NCBI GenBank assembly: GCA_004357015.1
Contig: SMXE01000240.1
Location: forward strand, 1-23,050
Direction: 5' to 3'
From: Caldithrix sp.
GTDB taxonomy: Bacteria > Zhuqueibacterota > Zhuqueibacteria > Oceanimicrobiales > Oceanimicrobiaceae
Length of the DNA stretch: 23,050 bases
The translations under genes and the position numbers were made by a program. Below the pieces are notes generated by a model. It saw nothing but the letters and a program-made list of their open reading frames with translations, ran no database searches and was not told the origin of the DNA. This document shows, piece after piece, positions 1 to 8,300 of the stretch; position 1 is the first letter of the stretch; the number at the start of each line of letters is the position of its first letter.

Positions 1-1418
<1,418 letters not shown>

Positions 1419-1422
<4 letters not shown>

Positions 1423-1562
1423 TCATCGCCTACCAGCTTAATTGGTGATTGACCGAAAACGGCCTTCGTCGGTAAATCAGTAGATTCCGGTTCAAAGATC
1501 GCCGGAATGACATGAGTGATCGACTTTTCGTTCAGACAATAGTTAGGGTCGTCAAAGTTCAC
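1419..1562 (-). CDS. possible small ORF (47 codons) coupled to gatC
   Basis: A 47-codon frame begins with GTG at 1562 and ends in TGA at 1419, overlapping the gatC start by four bases (ATGA), a typical arrangement for translational coupling. The predicted peptide starts MNFDDPNYCLNEK and ends SPIKLVGDE. It is acidic, has one cysteine, and shows no signal peptide or membrane segment. I recognise no family. Codons look protein-like and the frame covers most of the promoter-to-gatC leader. A problem is the start: an in-frame TGA lies in the upstream -35 box, GTG is the only ATG/GTG/TTG in the frame, no Shine-Dalgarno precedes it, and it lies only 2 bases after the predicted -10 box, upstream of the expected transcript start. 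The frame may therefore be translated only from longer transcripts, from a non-standard start, or not at all. Confidence 0.38.
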
Positions 1563-1564
1563 GT

Positions 1565-1593
1565 AATATAAAGCAAATGCATTTGATTGTCAA
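1565..1593 (-). promoter_or_regulatory. sigma70-type promoter for gatC-pyrG
   Basis: On the minus strand a perfect -35 box TTGACA (1593-1588) is followed by a 17-base spacer and the -10 box TATATT (1570-1565). This is the best promoter match seen in the window. It lies downstream of the tandem terminators that close rplU-rpmA and drives a leader of roughly 135 bases before gatC. The leader contains the perfect inverted repeat ATTCCGG/CCGGAAT and a second short stem ACCGA/TCGGT, so it could fold. Confidence 0.8.
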
Positions 1594-1653
1594 GACCATT
1601 TTCAGGAGTGGCATAGTTTTTGTATTAAATCGTTGCTTCTTCCGAAAGTGCAC

Positions 1654-1675
1654 AAAAAAAGCGGCAAACTGCCGC
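1654..1675 (-). terminator. intrinsic terminator, distal one of a tandem pair
   Basis: Reading the minus strand, a 6-bp stem GCGGCA/TGCCGC with a 3-base loop is followed directly by seven T residues, the classic Rho-independent form. It lies about 65 bases downstream of the first terminator after rpmA and upstream of the gatC promoter, so it would catch transcripts that read through the first one. Confidence 0.8.
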
Positions 1676-1692
1676 AAAACGATGAAACCATC

Positions 1693-1722
1693 CGCGAGTT
1701 GCTTCCAGTTTGAGCAACCGCG
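1693..1722 (-). other. hairpin between the two terminators
   Basis: The minus strand reads CGCG-GTTGCT, a 9-base loop, then AGCAAC-T-CGCG, giving a 10-bp stem with one bulged base. No T-tract follows it directly. It sits between the two terminator hairpins, so the whole 1654-1773 stretch can form three stems in a row. It may block 3' exonucleases after termination or processing; no protein-coding role is supported. Confidence 0.5.
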
Positions 1723-1731
1723 ACCGAGATG

Positions 1732-1773
1732 CAAAAGAAAAAGCCATGAGGCAACATGCCGCCTCATGGCTTT
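1732..1773 (-). terminator. intrinsic terminator after rpmA
   Basis: The minus strand carries a perfect 13-bp inverted repeat (AAAGCCATGAGGC pairing with GCCTCATGGCTTT) around an 8-base loop, followed by a T-rich tract (TTTTTCTTTT, its first bases shared with the stem end). It begins a few bases after the rpmA stop and closes the rplU-rpmA transcript. Confidence 0.88.
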
Positions 1774-1778
1774 CATTC

Positions 1779-2033
1779 TTACTTCGAATAGACGCTTACC
1801 ATCTTCTTATAGCGTCCCTTTCGTTCGAACTTGACAACGCCTTCACTCAGCGCAAAAAGCGTGTCGTCTCTGCCAATTCCAACGTTCTCTCCGGGATGGA
1901 TTCTGGTTCCTCGTTGACGCACCAAAATACTGCCGGCAGAAACCAACTGCCCGTCAAATCGCTTGACGCCCAGAAACTGCGGATTGCTGTCGCGGCCGTT
2001 CCTCGAACTGCCGACGCCTTTTTTATGAGCCAT
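1779..2033 (-). CDS. rpmA: 50S ribosomal protein L27
   Basis: L27 is a bacterial large-subunit protein whose N-terminal tail reaches the peptidyl transferase centre. The 84-residue product has the family hallmarks: [19 protein letters not shown] at the N-terminus, then [10 protein letters not shown] and the [31 protein letters not shown] core. It starts directly with the mature-type MAHKK sequence, so there is no Firmicutes-style cleavable N-terminal extension. The ATG at 2033 overlaps the last 11 bases of rplU, and the ribosome site AGGAG lies inside the rplU coding sequence, so translation of the two is likely linked. Two intrinsic terminators follow the gene. Confidence 0.98.
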   Translation of the reverse strand: MAHKKGVGSSRNGRDSNPQFLGVKRFDGQLVSAGSILVRQRGTRIHPGENVGIGRDDTLFALSEGVVKFERKGRYKKMVSVYSK

Positions 2034-2370
2034 ATTCTTCTCCTGCCTTCTTCTTGCTGCCTTCGGAAATACTCTTGATTGTCACGTGGGTAAAGTCCTG
2101 ACGGTGACCGCGTGTAACCTGGTAACCTTTTCGCCTCTTCTTCTTGAAAACGGTCACTTTCCGATCGCGCCCGAAACCATCAATCTTCGCTTTTACGCTC
2201 GCTCCTTCCACAACTGGCTGGCCTACGGATATCCTGCCTTTATCAGAAATCAGCAACACTCGCTCAAAGTTCACATCCGTGCCAACATCTCCGTCGAGCT
2301 TGGGCACGCGGATGCTATCTCCCTTGCTCACCCTGAACTGCTGCCCTGCAATATCGACAATTGCGTACAT
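2023..2370 (-). CDS. rplU: 50S ribosomal protein L21
   Basis: L21 binds 23S rRNA in the large subunit. The 115-residue product shows the usual [18 protein letters not shown] start and the basic [21 protein letters not shown] motif near residues 74-94. After this motif a short tail of about 20 residues ([16 protein letters not shown]) slightly exceeds the typical E. coli length. A strong Shine-Dalgarno AGGAGG lies 9 bases before the ATG. Its 3' end overlaps rpmA by 11 bases. A possible promoter of its own lies about 35-60 bases upstream, overlapping the end of rng. Confidence 0.98.
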   Translation of the reverse strand: MYAIVDIAGQQFRVSKGDSIRVPKLDGDVGTDVNFERVLLISDKGRISVGQPVVEGASVKAKIDGFGRDRKVTVFKKKRRKGYQVTRGHRQDFTHVTIKSISEGSKKKAGEEYGS

Positions 2371-2404
2371 TACCTGCTACCTCCTGGTCAAAGTATGATT
2401 CAAA

Positions 2405-2433
2405 AGAATAAAGTTTCATTAAGGCACAATCAA
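2405..2433 (-). promoter_or_regulatory. possible promoter for rplU-rpmA
   Basis: The minus strand carries TTGATT (2433-2428), a 17-base spacer and TATTCT (2410-2405), each matching four of six consensus positions. It lies at the rng/rplU junction, which would allow the ribosomal genes to be transcribed more strongly than rng. This is a by-eye match only. Confidence 0.4.
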
Positions 2434-3947
2434 ATCGAAAACTGATCCGTCACATCTTCCCCATCTTTCTTAAGTACTATTCGGAACTGGTCAGTCCTGA
2501 GAGAATCGTCTTTTACAATTTCAATTTTCAGGCGATACTTCCACATCAGCCGCCTTACATTGCTAACGATTCCCGCGCTCATATAAGATGCAATTGACGG
2601 ATGCACGATCAACCGCAAAGACCACTCTTTTCTCTCAGTCTTGAACCGCCTGATCCATCGTTCTATTTTTGTAAGAACAGTGCTCTCGTTAATGACCCGT
2701 CCGAGTCCATCACATGTTGGACAGGGTTCGCTAAAAGCATAAATCAAGCTCGGTCTCACACGTTCACGCGTCAACTCAATTAGCCCGAATTCACTGATAG
2801 GTGCGATATTTACCTGCGCTCTGCTTTTGCGGAGTTCCCTCGTAAACTCATCATAAAGCCTCTTCTTGTTCTTTGGCTCCAACATGTCTATGAAATCGAT
2901 CACAATGATTCCGCCGATATCACGTAGCCGCAACTGCCGGGCAATCTCTTTAGCGGCTTCTAGATTGACTTTAAGAATGTTCTCTTCCGGCGGTTTCCTG
3001 CCAATATACTTGCCGCTATTGACATCGACAGCGGTCATGGCCTCTGTATGATCAAAAATTACGTGCCCGCCACTGCGGGTCCAAACTTTTCTGGAAAGAC
3101 TTTTCTCAAACTCGACTTCTATACCAAAATGGTCAAATATGGGCTTCTTGCCCTTGTACAACTCCACCCGGTCTTCTAACGTTGAGCCAACATCCTTCAA
3201 ATAATGGGTAATCTCGCGATACAGCTTCTTTGAATCGGCTGCAACGCGCTTGACGTCGTTCGTGAACAAATCTCGAATTACGCTGGATGCCATCGTCACA
3301 TCCTTGTAAATCAATGCAGGCGGCTTCACTTTTCTGAGTTTGCTCTCTACCTTCTTCCACTGCTTCAGCAATATATCCAAATCGTTTCTTAGCGTCTTTT
3401 CACTCTTGGTTTCAGCAACCGTTCGAGCGATAAGCCCAAAACCCTCTGGTTTAATGTCCCGCACAACTTTCTTCAGGTTTCGTTTCTCTTTGACCCTGTA
3501 AATCTTTTTCGACACACCTGCAACATCAGAATTTGGCACCATCACGAGAAAACGACCTGGAAATGAAAGTTCGGTTGAAACTCTGGCGCCCTTTCTGCTA
3601 ATAGGTTCTTTGATGATCTGGACTAAAATCTCCTGACCTTCTCTGGGAATTGGCCGAGAATTTCTCTTCGGAGCTTGCTTTTTTCCGTTTAGATCTATGA
3701 ACGCCTTGTAATCGAGGAGTTGATCACCGATATCCGAAAAATGCAGAAATGCGTCCTGTCCATGCCCTATGTCGACAAATGCAGCTTGCATGCCTCTAAC
3801 CACATTGACGACTCTTCCAAGATAGATGTCACCTACCATCCTCTCATGCTGAGGCTGCTCAACGAAAAGCTCAATCAGGTGTTTGTTTTCCAAGATGGCA
3901 ATCCTTGTTTCCCCAATCGACGAATTTATAATGATTTCCTTTTTCAT
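2430..3947 (-). CDS. rng: ribonuclease G (Rne/Rng family endoribonuclease)
   Basis: RNase G is an Mg-dependent endonuclease that cleaves single-stranded A/U-rich RNA, matures rRNA and starts mRNA decay. From the ATG at 3947 the protein has 505 residues. An S1 RNA-binding domain spans about residues 35-125 (GDIYLGRVVNVVRGMQAAFVDIG). The catalytic aspartates are visible as D308 (AVDVNSGKY) and D351 (VIDFIDM), and the zinc-link CPTCDG cysteines are C409 and C412. The long C-terminal scaffold of RNase E is absent, so RNase G is the better name. The start was chosen because GGTG precedes MKKEIIINSS; an in-frame GTG 19 codons upstream would add an unlike-family extension. The upstream promoter and leader hairpin suggest separate regulation, with rplU-rpmA downstream. 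Confidence 0.95.
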   Translation of the reverse strand: MKKEIIINSSIGETRIAILENKHLIELFVEQPQHERMVGDIYLGRVVNVVRGMQAAFVDIGHGQDAFLHFSDIGDQLLDYKAFIDLNGKKQAPKRNSRPIPREGQEILVQIIKEPISRKGARVSTELSFPGRFLVMVPNSDVAGVSKKIYRVKEKRNLKKVVRDIKPEGFGLIARTVAETKSEKTLRNDLDILLKQWKKVESKLRKVKPPALIYKDVTMASSVIRDLFTNDVKRVAADSKKLYREITHYLKDVGSTLEDRVELYKGKKPIFDHFGIEVEFEKSLSRKVWTRSGGHVIFDHTEAMTAVDVNSGKYIGRKPPEENILKVNLEAAKEIARQLRLRDIGGIIVIDFIDMLEPKNKKRLYDEFTRELRKSRAQVNIAPISEFGLIELTRERVRPSLIYAFSEPCPTCDGLGRVINESTVLTKIERWIRRFKTERKEWSLRLIVHPSIASYMSAGIVSNVRRLMWKYRLKIEIVKDDSLRTDQFRIVLKKDGEDVTDQFSI

Positions 3948-4044
3948 TTTCACCAAATTACAAATGCTCCTATGGTTTAGGTTTACCAAAACTTGCCAAG
4001 ACACGTTGAGCGTGAGAGACTGTCAAAGAACAAGCAAATGGCAA

Positions 4045-4069
4045 ACAAAAAGGGACATTTCTATCCCTT
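4045..4069 (-). other. leader hairpin with U-tract ahead of rng
   Basis: On the minus strand AAGGGA pairs with TCCCTT around an 8-base loop, followed by TTTGTTT. It falls about 15-40 bases into the transcript expected from the 4091-4119 promoter, so it could act as an attenuator or a stability element. The 6-bp stem is short, so it would be a weak terminator. Confidence 0.4.
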
Positions 4070-4090
4070 CTCATTGCCCAAATAAAGTTT

Positions 4091-4119
4091 AGTATAACAA
4101 AATACAGGATAACTAGCAA
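4091..4119 (-). promoter_or_regulatory. promoter for rng
   Basis: The minus strand reads TTGCTA (4119-4114), a 17-base spacer and TATACT (4096-4091), a good -10 match. It lies in the 204-base gap between the HD-domain gene and rng and predicts a leader of about 135 bases. A second, weaker candidate with a perfect TTGACA at 4026-4021 has a poor -10 (TGTCTT). Confidence 0.65.
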
Positions 4120-4151
4120 GTTATTTTTGAACTCAGTTCCGCATACAATAC

Positions 4152-4820
4152 TCAGAGCAACTCATTTTCATTTACGACCAGACTAAACTGCGTGCCAAGA
4201 AAATTCGCTGCACGTTTGCAATATAGCATTCGATTCAAGAATATCTCAAAATACTCCATCACAGAGGAAATTTCCAGATCGATCGTCAGGGCCAGCGTGA
4301 TGGTCTTGTGCTCTTTATCGATCTTCAGGAACGACTTATTCACTGCGTAGTTCACACGGTCGTGAATATCAAACTTGATCATATCAGGGTTTCTGACGCG
4401 GGATTTGTGTACATCCGATTTGTCAGCTAGAATCAAGCCAGCAGATATACTGCTAATCGGTTCCCAGCCATCGTCATCATGATTCCCGATTGCTGCCACA
4501 ATGGTGGTTATCTCGTCGAGCTCCATCCCAACATCGCGCAGCAAGCTATGAGCAAGAACCGCACCCGTGTAGGGATGATTGATTCGGTTAAACACATTTC
4601 CGATATCGTGCAGATAGCCCGCAATGGCCGAAAGTTCTGCCTCGCGTTCCGTCAAGCATAGTTCCAGCAAAGTCCGGCGCGCAACCTTAGCCACAAGGCC
4701 GCAATGTCGCGGCCCGTGCTCCGTGTACCCAACAACTTCTAGGTTCTGATCGGCGCGCCGAATGTAGGCTTGCACTTGCGGGTCATTCTTAACAGTTTCT
4801 AAGGTGACATTTGTGCTCAT
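4152..4820 (-). CDS. HD-domain metal-dependent phosphohydrolase
   Basis: The 222-residue protein carries a complete HD-domain metal site: H39 (GPRHCGLV), H71-D72 (GYLHDIGN), H91, H114 (IGNHDD) and D133 (ILADKSD). HD enzymes hydrolyse phosphate esters of nucleotides or related small molecules; the substrate here cannot be told from sequence. About 90 residues follow the HD core, including an alternating hydrophobic stretch (HKTITLALTIDLEIS) that suggests beta strands. This tail resembles a conserved extension I associate with stand-alone HD proteins of similar length in clostridia, which is recollection and not a search. No signal peptide or membrane segment is seen. AAGGA lies 12 bases before the ATG. 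It follows the MBL gene by 37 bases and is probably the last gene of the tatC-dcd cluster before the rng promoter. Confidence 0.85.
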   Translation of the reverse strand: MSTNVTLETVKNDPQVQAYIRRADQNLEVVGYTEHGPRHCGLVAKVARRTLLELCLTEREAELSAIAGYLHDIGNVFNRINHPYTGAVLAHSLLRDVGMELDEITTIVAAIGNHDDDGWEPISSISAGLILADKSDVHKSRVRNPDMIKFDIHDRVNYAVNKSFLKIDKEHKTITLALTIDLEISSVMEYFEIFLNRMLYCKRAANFLGTQFSLVVNENELL

Positions 4821-4857
4821 CTGTTAGTTTGTCCTTTTGCTTTGAATACTCAATCCT

Positions 4858-5484
4858 TTAAGTATTGGTAAGGAACGGGTTGAATTGCCGCTCTCTGCCA
4901 ATAGTGGTAGGCGGTCCGTGGCCCGAATAAACATCGGTCCCGTCACCCAGTGGAAGCAACTTGGCGCGAATAGAACGCATCAAAGTTTCGAAATCCCCGC
5001 CAGGCAGATCCGTTCGACCGATAGAACCTGCGAACAGAACGTCGCCCACAAACGCGACCCCTTTTTCGACGTAAGTCACACTGCCCGGTGAATGACCCGG
5101 TGTGTGTAGAATCTCGAAACGTAACTTGCCGCAGTCAACGGCTTCACCCTCATCCACATACCGGTCAATCGCCGGAATTCCGGATGCGACCATGCCAAAT
5201 GCCGCAGCCTGTTCCGGGAGACTCTCAAGCAAGAACAGGTCATCCTTGTGCATCAAGACCGGCACATCTATTTCCCTCTTGAAAGCATTCAACTCCTTTA
5301 CGTGATCGAGATGTGCGTGTGTCAGCAGCACAAACTGGATGTCCAGATGAAGCTGTCCAATCCGGCCGATGATGCGATCAACCTCGTCACCGGGATCAAT
5401 AACAACGCCGTGATGGGTTTCCTCGCATCCGACGATGTAACAATTTTCCGCAAAAGCACCGACTTCAAGTCTCTCAACGATCAT
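4858..5484 (-). CDS. metallo-beta-lactamase-fold hydrolase (glyoxalase II-like)
   Basis: A 208-residue cytoplasmic MBL-fold protein with all metal ligands in place: H56-A-H58-L-D60-H61, H132 in HTPGHSPG, D149 in FVGDVLF, and H190 in YSGHGP. The GRTDLPGGD segment near residues 157-165 is typical of the short hydroxyacylglutathione-hydrolase-like family. That family includes glyoxalase II-like thioesterases and proteins of unknown substrate, and it lacks the C-terminal helical glutathione domain of classical glyoxalase II. The exact substrate is therefore unknown. The gene follows the PHP gene by 7 bases and lies 37 bases before the HD gene. The ribosome site is weak, so coupling to the gene upstream is plausible. 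Confidence 0.9.
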   Translation of the reverse strand: MIVERLEVGAFAENCYIVGCEETHHGVVIDPGDEVDRIIGRIGQLHLDIQFVLLTHAHLDHVKELNAFKREIDVPVLMHKDDLFLLESLPEQAAAFGMVASGIPAIDRYVDEGEAVDCGKLRFEILHTPGHSPGSVTYVEKGVAFVGDVLFAGSIGRTDLPGGDFETLMRSIRAKLLPLGDGTDVYSGHGPPTTIGRERQFNPFLTNT

Positions 5485-5491
5485 GTGTAGC

Positions 5492-6352
5492 TCAAACCGA
5501 CCTGGTTTTGTAATATCCGGAAATTGCCTTTAATCTGCTCACAACCTGATAAGATACGTTGTATCTCCCAAAATTAAGGCTACCATTTTTCCCGCCGTGA
5601 AAATCCGAGCCTCCAGTGCCTATGACATCGAGTTCTTCGGCTATACGGGCATAGCAGCGGGTTTTTTTCTGGTCGTGTTTCGGGTGAATGACTTCAATCG
5701 CCCCCGCACCGTGTTTGACCAGCGCAATCACATCGTCGTCACTCAACTGGATTCCAGGATGCGCAATCGAACAGACACCGCCGGCATTTCGTATCAGTTT
5801 GAGCGCTTGCTGTATCTCCAGTCGATACTTTTGCACATACGCCGGCCTGCCATCGCCAATAAATTTGTCGAATGCCTCATTGAATGAGTAAACGTACCCG
5901 TGCTCTACCAACAAACGAGCGATGTGCGGCCGTCCTACCGAGCCCTCACCCGATGTGCTCATAACCTCCTCAAATGAAATAGCGATCCCCATTTCTAATA
6001 GTTTGTCAACGATCCGCCTCGCCCGGCTTGTTCTTTCCTCTTTGAAGATACTGAGGTAGTCCTGCAACCCCTGGTCCTCTGCATCAAAGCAATATCCCAG
6101 AATATGGATGTCGCGATTCCTGAAATGAACGCTCAGCTCTACGCCTGGCAGAACCTCAAGCCCTTGAACTTTGGCGTATTCTATGATGTCGGGGAACACG
6201 CCAATATCGTCATGGTCAGTGAGCGCAATCGCACGCAGCCCACCGGCCAACGCCTTTTCAACAACTTCCTCGGGCGTAAGGCTACCATCGGAGCGAGTCG
6301 TGTGCAAATGCAAATCGACGTCGAAATTGTTGTTATCATGCTCGTGACGCAT
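5492..6352 (-). CDS. PHP-domain phosphoesterase (RNase AM / YciV-like)
   Basis: The 286-residue product is a stand-alone PHP-domain metallohydrolase. Metal-binding motifs run in the family order: HLHTTRSDG (H15, H17, D22), LTDHDD (D46, H47, D48), GVELSVH (E72), DIHILGY (H83), IAHPG and GGSDFHGG. Members include 3',5'-nucleotide bisphosphate phosphatase and the RNase AM type 5'-3' exonuclease that trims rRNA 5' ends. I cannot decide which activity applies. ATG at 6352 is preferred, 5 bases after the dcd stop with AGGG about 10 bases upstream. A TTG three codons earlier (6361), overlapping the dcd stop, would give 289 residues. The MBL gene follows 7 bases downstream. Confidence 0.9.
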   Translation of the reverse strand: MRHEHDNNNFDVDLHLHTTRSDGSLTPEEVVEKALAGGLRAIALTDHDDIGVFPDIIEYAKVQGLEVLPGVELSVHFRNRDIHILGYCFDAEDQGLQDYLSIFKEERTSRARRIVDKLLEMGIAISFEEVMSTSGEGSVGRPHIARLLVEHGYVYSFNEAFDKFIGDGRPAYVQKYRLEIQQALKLIRNAGGVCSIAHPGIQLSDDDVIALVKHGAGAIEVIHPKHDQKKTRCYARIAEELDVIGTGGSDFHGGKNGSLNFGRYNVSYQVVSRLKAISGYYKTRSV

Positions 6353-6357
6353 ACGCT

Positions 6358-6912
6358 TCAAACCCTAGGCAAAGTCACACCGACCTGCCTTTGATATTTT
6401 CCTTTCTTGTCACTGTAGGACTGGCTGCATTCTTCGTCGCTTTCGAAAAACAAGAGCTGGGCGATTCCTTCCCCGGAATAAATTCTTGCCGGCAGCGGCG
6501 TCGTGTTGGATATTTCAAGCGTGACGTATCCCTCCCAGCCAGGCTCCAACGGGGTGACGTTAGTTATGATGCCGCAACGCGCATATGTGGACTTTCCTAC
6601 GCAGATCGTCATTATCTTTCTTGGAATCCTTAAATACTCGACTGTCCGTCCTAATGCAAAAGAATTCGGCGGCACGATACAGATATCGCCCTGAAAATCG
6701 ACAAAAGATTTAGAATCGAAATGCTTAGGGTCAACAATGGTCGAGTTCAAGTTTGTGAAAATTTTGTATTCATCGGCAATACGAACATCATAGCCATAAG
6801 AAGACAGACCGTAAGATATGACCCCGTCTCTCACCTGACCATCGACGAATGGATCAATCATATCATGCTCAGCGGCCATCCGCCTGATCCAATTATCCGG
6901 TTTGATTGACAT
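6358..6912 (-). CDS. dcd: dCTP deaminase
   Basis: Dcd deaminates dCTP to dUTP, feeding dUMP for thymidylate synthesis. The 184-residue product starts with the classic [13 protein letters not shown], has the [10 protein letters not shown] motif near residues 35-44, KSTYARCG at 107-114, and the catalytic glutamate E133 in YVTLEISN. The glycine-rich [10 protein letters not shown] follows, and the C-terminal QVGVTLPRV closes over the active site in homologues. An upstream in-frame ATG at 6948 would add 12 unlike-family residues. ATG at 6912 is chosen because it matches the family start and has GGAG 9 bases upstream. It sits between tatC (53 bases upstream) and the PHP gene. Whether the enzyme also hydrolyses dUTP, as some relatives do, is not clear. 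Confidence 0.96.
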   Translation of the reverse strand: MSIKPDNWIRRMAAEHDMIDPFVDGQVRDGVISYGLSSYGYDVRIADEYKIFTNLNSTIVDPKHFDSKSFVDFQGDICIVPPNSFALGRTVEYLRIPRKIMTICVGKSTYARCGIITNVTPLEPGWEGYVTLEISNTTPLPARIYSGEGIAQLLFFESDEECSQSYSDKKGKYQRQVGVTLPRV

Positions 6913-6965
6913 TATTGTTGTCTCCGTAGTATGTCGACCACGCAGCAAGCCAACTTGATCGCCAT

Positions 6966-7727
6966 CTAAGCCTCCTTAGCCTTACCGAGGGTTACTTTTG
7001 ACACCAGGATACTCAATTCATACAGAACGATAAGAGGTCCTGCCAGGAGAATTTGCGTGAAAATGTCAGGAGGCGTTATCACGGCGGAAACAATCACCAT
7101 CATAACGATTCCGTGACGCCTGTAATGCCGCAAAAATGGCGGCGTCACCAGCCCTATTTTTGTCAGAAAAAATGACAAAACCGGCATCTCGAAAACCATC
7201 CCGAACACGAAAATGAGCATCGTGATGAACTGCAGATACTCATTCACCGCAATCGTCGCTATCATGTCGGCTGTCTCGAACCCGAGCAGAAACCGCAGAC
7301 CAAACCGCAAAACAACGTAATAACAGAATATGGCGCCACTGAGAAAACAAATCGTAGAAAAGAAAACTATCAAGGGGAAATACTTTTTTTCTTTCTGCAG
7401 AAGCCCTGGCATGATAAACTGCCAGAATTGGTAAAATATCACCGGAAGTGCTATCAAGAAACCCATGAAGACCGAAAGCTTGATTCTGATCATGAATCCT
7501 CCAGTGGGCGTCAAAAAAATTAGCTTCTGCGTTTCCGGCTTACCAAGATAAGCAATCGCCTCGTTATAGGGCCGGGTCAAAACATTCAGAATTGTTTCGG
7601 AGAAAGCATAGGCGCCGATACTTACGACCACTATGGTCACAATGGACTTGATCAATCGCCATCTGAGTTCTTCCAGATGGTCAAGAAAAGGCATTTCTTT
7701 GTCTTTTGTCTTCGAGGCCGATTCCAT
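6966..7727 (-). CDS. tatC: Sec-independent (Tat) protein translocase subunit TatC
   Basis: TatC is the six-helix inner-membrane receptor of the twin-arginine pathway, which exports folded proteins. The 253-residue protein contains the cytoplasmic [12 protein letters not shown] motif near residues 14-25, the [16 protein letters not shown] segment, [15 protein letters not shown], and the AVITPPD loop before the last two helices. Hydrophobic stretches fit six membrane helices. The C-terminus is short and charged (TLGKAKEA). tatA or tatB is not in the window, so the partner must be encoded elsewhere. ATG at 7727 gives the usual N-terminus, although its ribosome site (CGGA) is weak. A structured 111-base gap separates it from nrdR. 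Confidence 0.96.
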   Translation of the reverse strand: MESASKTKDKEMPFLDHLEELRWRLIKSIVTIVVVSIGAYAFSETILNVLTRPYNEAIAYLGKPETQKLIFLTPTGGFMIRIKLSVFMGFLIALPVIFYQFWQFIMPGLLQKEKKYFPLIVFFSTICFLSGAIFCYYVVLRFGLRFLLGFETADMIATIAVNEYLQFITMLIFVFGMVFEMPVLSFFLTKIGLVTPPFLRHYRRHGIVMMVIVSAVITPPDIFTQILLAGPLIVLYELSILVSKVTLGKAKEA

Positions 7728-7752
7728 AATCCGAATTCATACCTGATTAACG

Positions 7753-7808
7753 CAAAAGAGCAAATAGCCGCAACCTTCATCGATTTCTGAAAGCTGGGTA
7801 TCTGCTCT
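7753..7808 (-). other. long imperfect hairpin in the nrdR-tatC gap
   Basis: On the minus strand AGAGCAGATA pairs with TATTTGCTCT (one G-U pair). Inside it, CAGCTTTC pairs with GAAGGTTG (two G-U pairs) across a small asymmetric internal loop, giving about 18 paired positions, with a 10-base end loop. TTTT overlaps and follows the 3' arm, then GCG. It could be a weak terminator, an RNA processing site, or a structure regulating tatC. The 111-base gap otherwise shows no convincing promoter. Confidence 0.45.
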
Positions 7809-7838
7809 CACCAGAAACAAAACTGACGGGTAATGCGT

Positions 7839-8288
7839 TTACCTTTCAAGCTCCTGAAGTTCGGTCATAAACTCTTCTTTGTCCTGAAAATTCCGGTAAA
7901 CGGAGGCAAATCTGACGTAGGCTACTTCGTCAAGATCTTTAAGATACTGCATCACCAACTCGCCGACCTGCCTCGACTGCACTTCCTCTTGCGATTGATC
8001 GCGAAGCCGGCCTTCTATCGCGCTCACGATTTCGTCTATCTTAGCAGTAGAAATCGGGCGCTTATTGCAGGCAATCTGGATACTTGCCTTAAGCTTCTCC
8101 TGGTCATAAATCTGACGCCGGCCATCAGACTTGGCCACCATCAGCGGCGCCTCTTCTACATGCTCTTTGGTCGTAAACCGCCGACCACACTCCAAACATT
8201 CTCTGCGGCGACGAATAACCCGGCCCTGGTTGCTGGCACGGGAATCGATGACCTTGCTGTCATCAAATTTGCAAAAGGGGCAACGCAT
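7839..8288 (-). CDS. nrdR: transcriptional repressor NrdR
   Basis: NrdR senses ATP/dATP through an ATP-cone and represses ribonucleotide reductase genes by binding NrdR boxes. The 149-residue product has the N-terminal zinc ribbon MRCPFC...CLECGRRF (C3, C6, C31, C34) with the basic RVIRRRRE stretch, then an ATP-cone domain from about residue 48 (LMVAKSDGRRQIYDQEKL) to about 138, ending in EVAYVRFASVYRNFQDKEEF. Length is typical. It lies 12 bases downstream of glyA and probably shares its transcript. The nearest ribosome-like site (GAGGT, in the glyA end) is far, so coupling to glyA is possible. No ribonucleotide reductase gene is nearby. Confidence 0.97.
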   Translation of the reverse strand: MRCPFCKFDDSKVIDSRASNQGRVIRRRRECLECGRRFTTKEHVEEAPLMVAKSDGRRQIYDQEKLKASIQIACNKRPISTAKIDEIVSAIEGRLRDQSQEEVQSRQVGELVMQYLKDLDEVAYVRFASVYRNFQDKEEFMTELQELER

Positions 8289-8300
8289 GTGATCGGGGTG

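Noticed and set aside
1552..1776. Minus-strand frame of 74 codons between rpmA and gatC
   Set aside because: It runs through two intrinsic terminators and the -35 and -10 boxes of the promoter; the translation looks random.
4021..4049. Second promoter-like TTGACA before rng
   Set aside because: The -35 is perfect, but the box at 17 bases (TGTCTT) is a poor -10, and the other promoter is better; kept only as a note in that entry.
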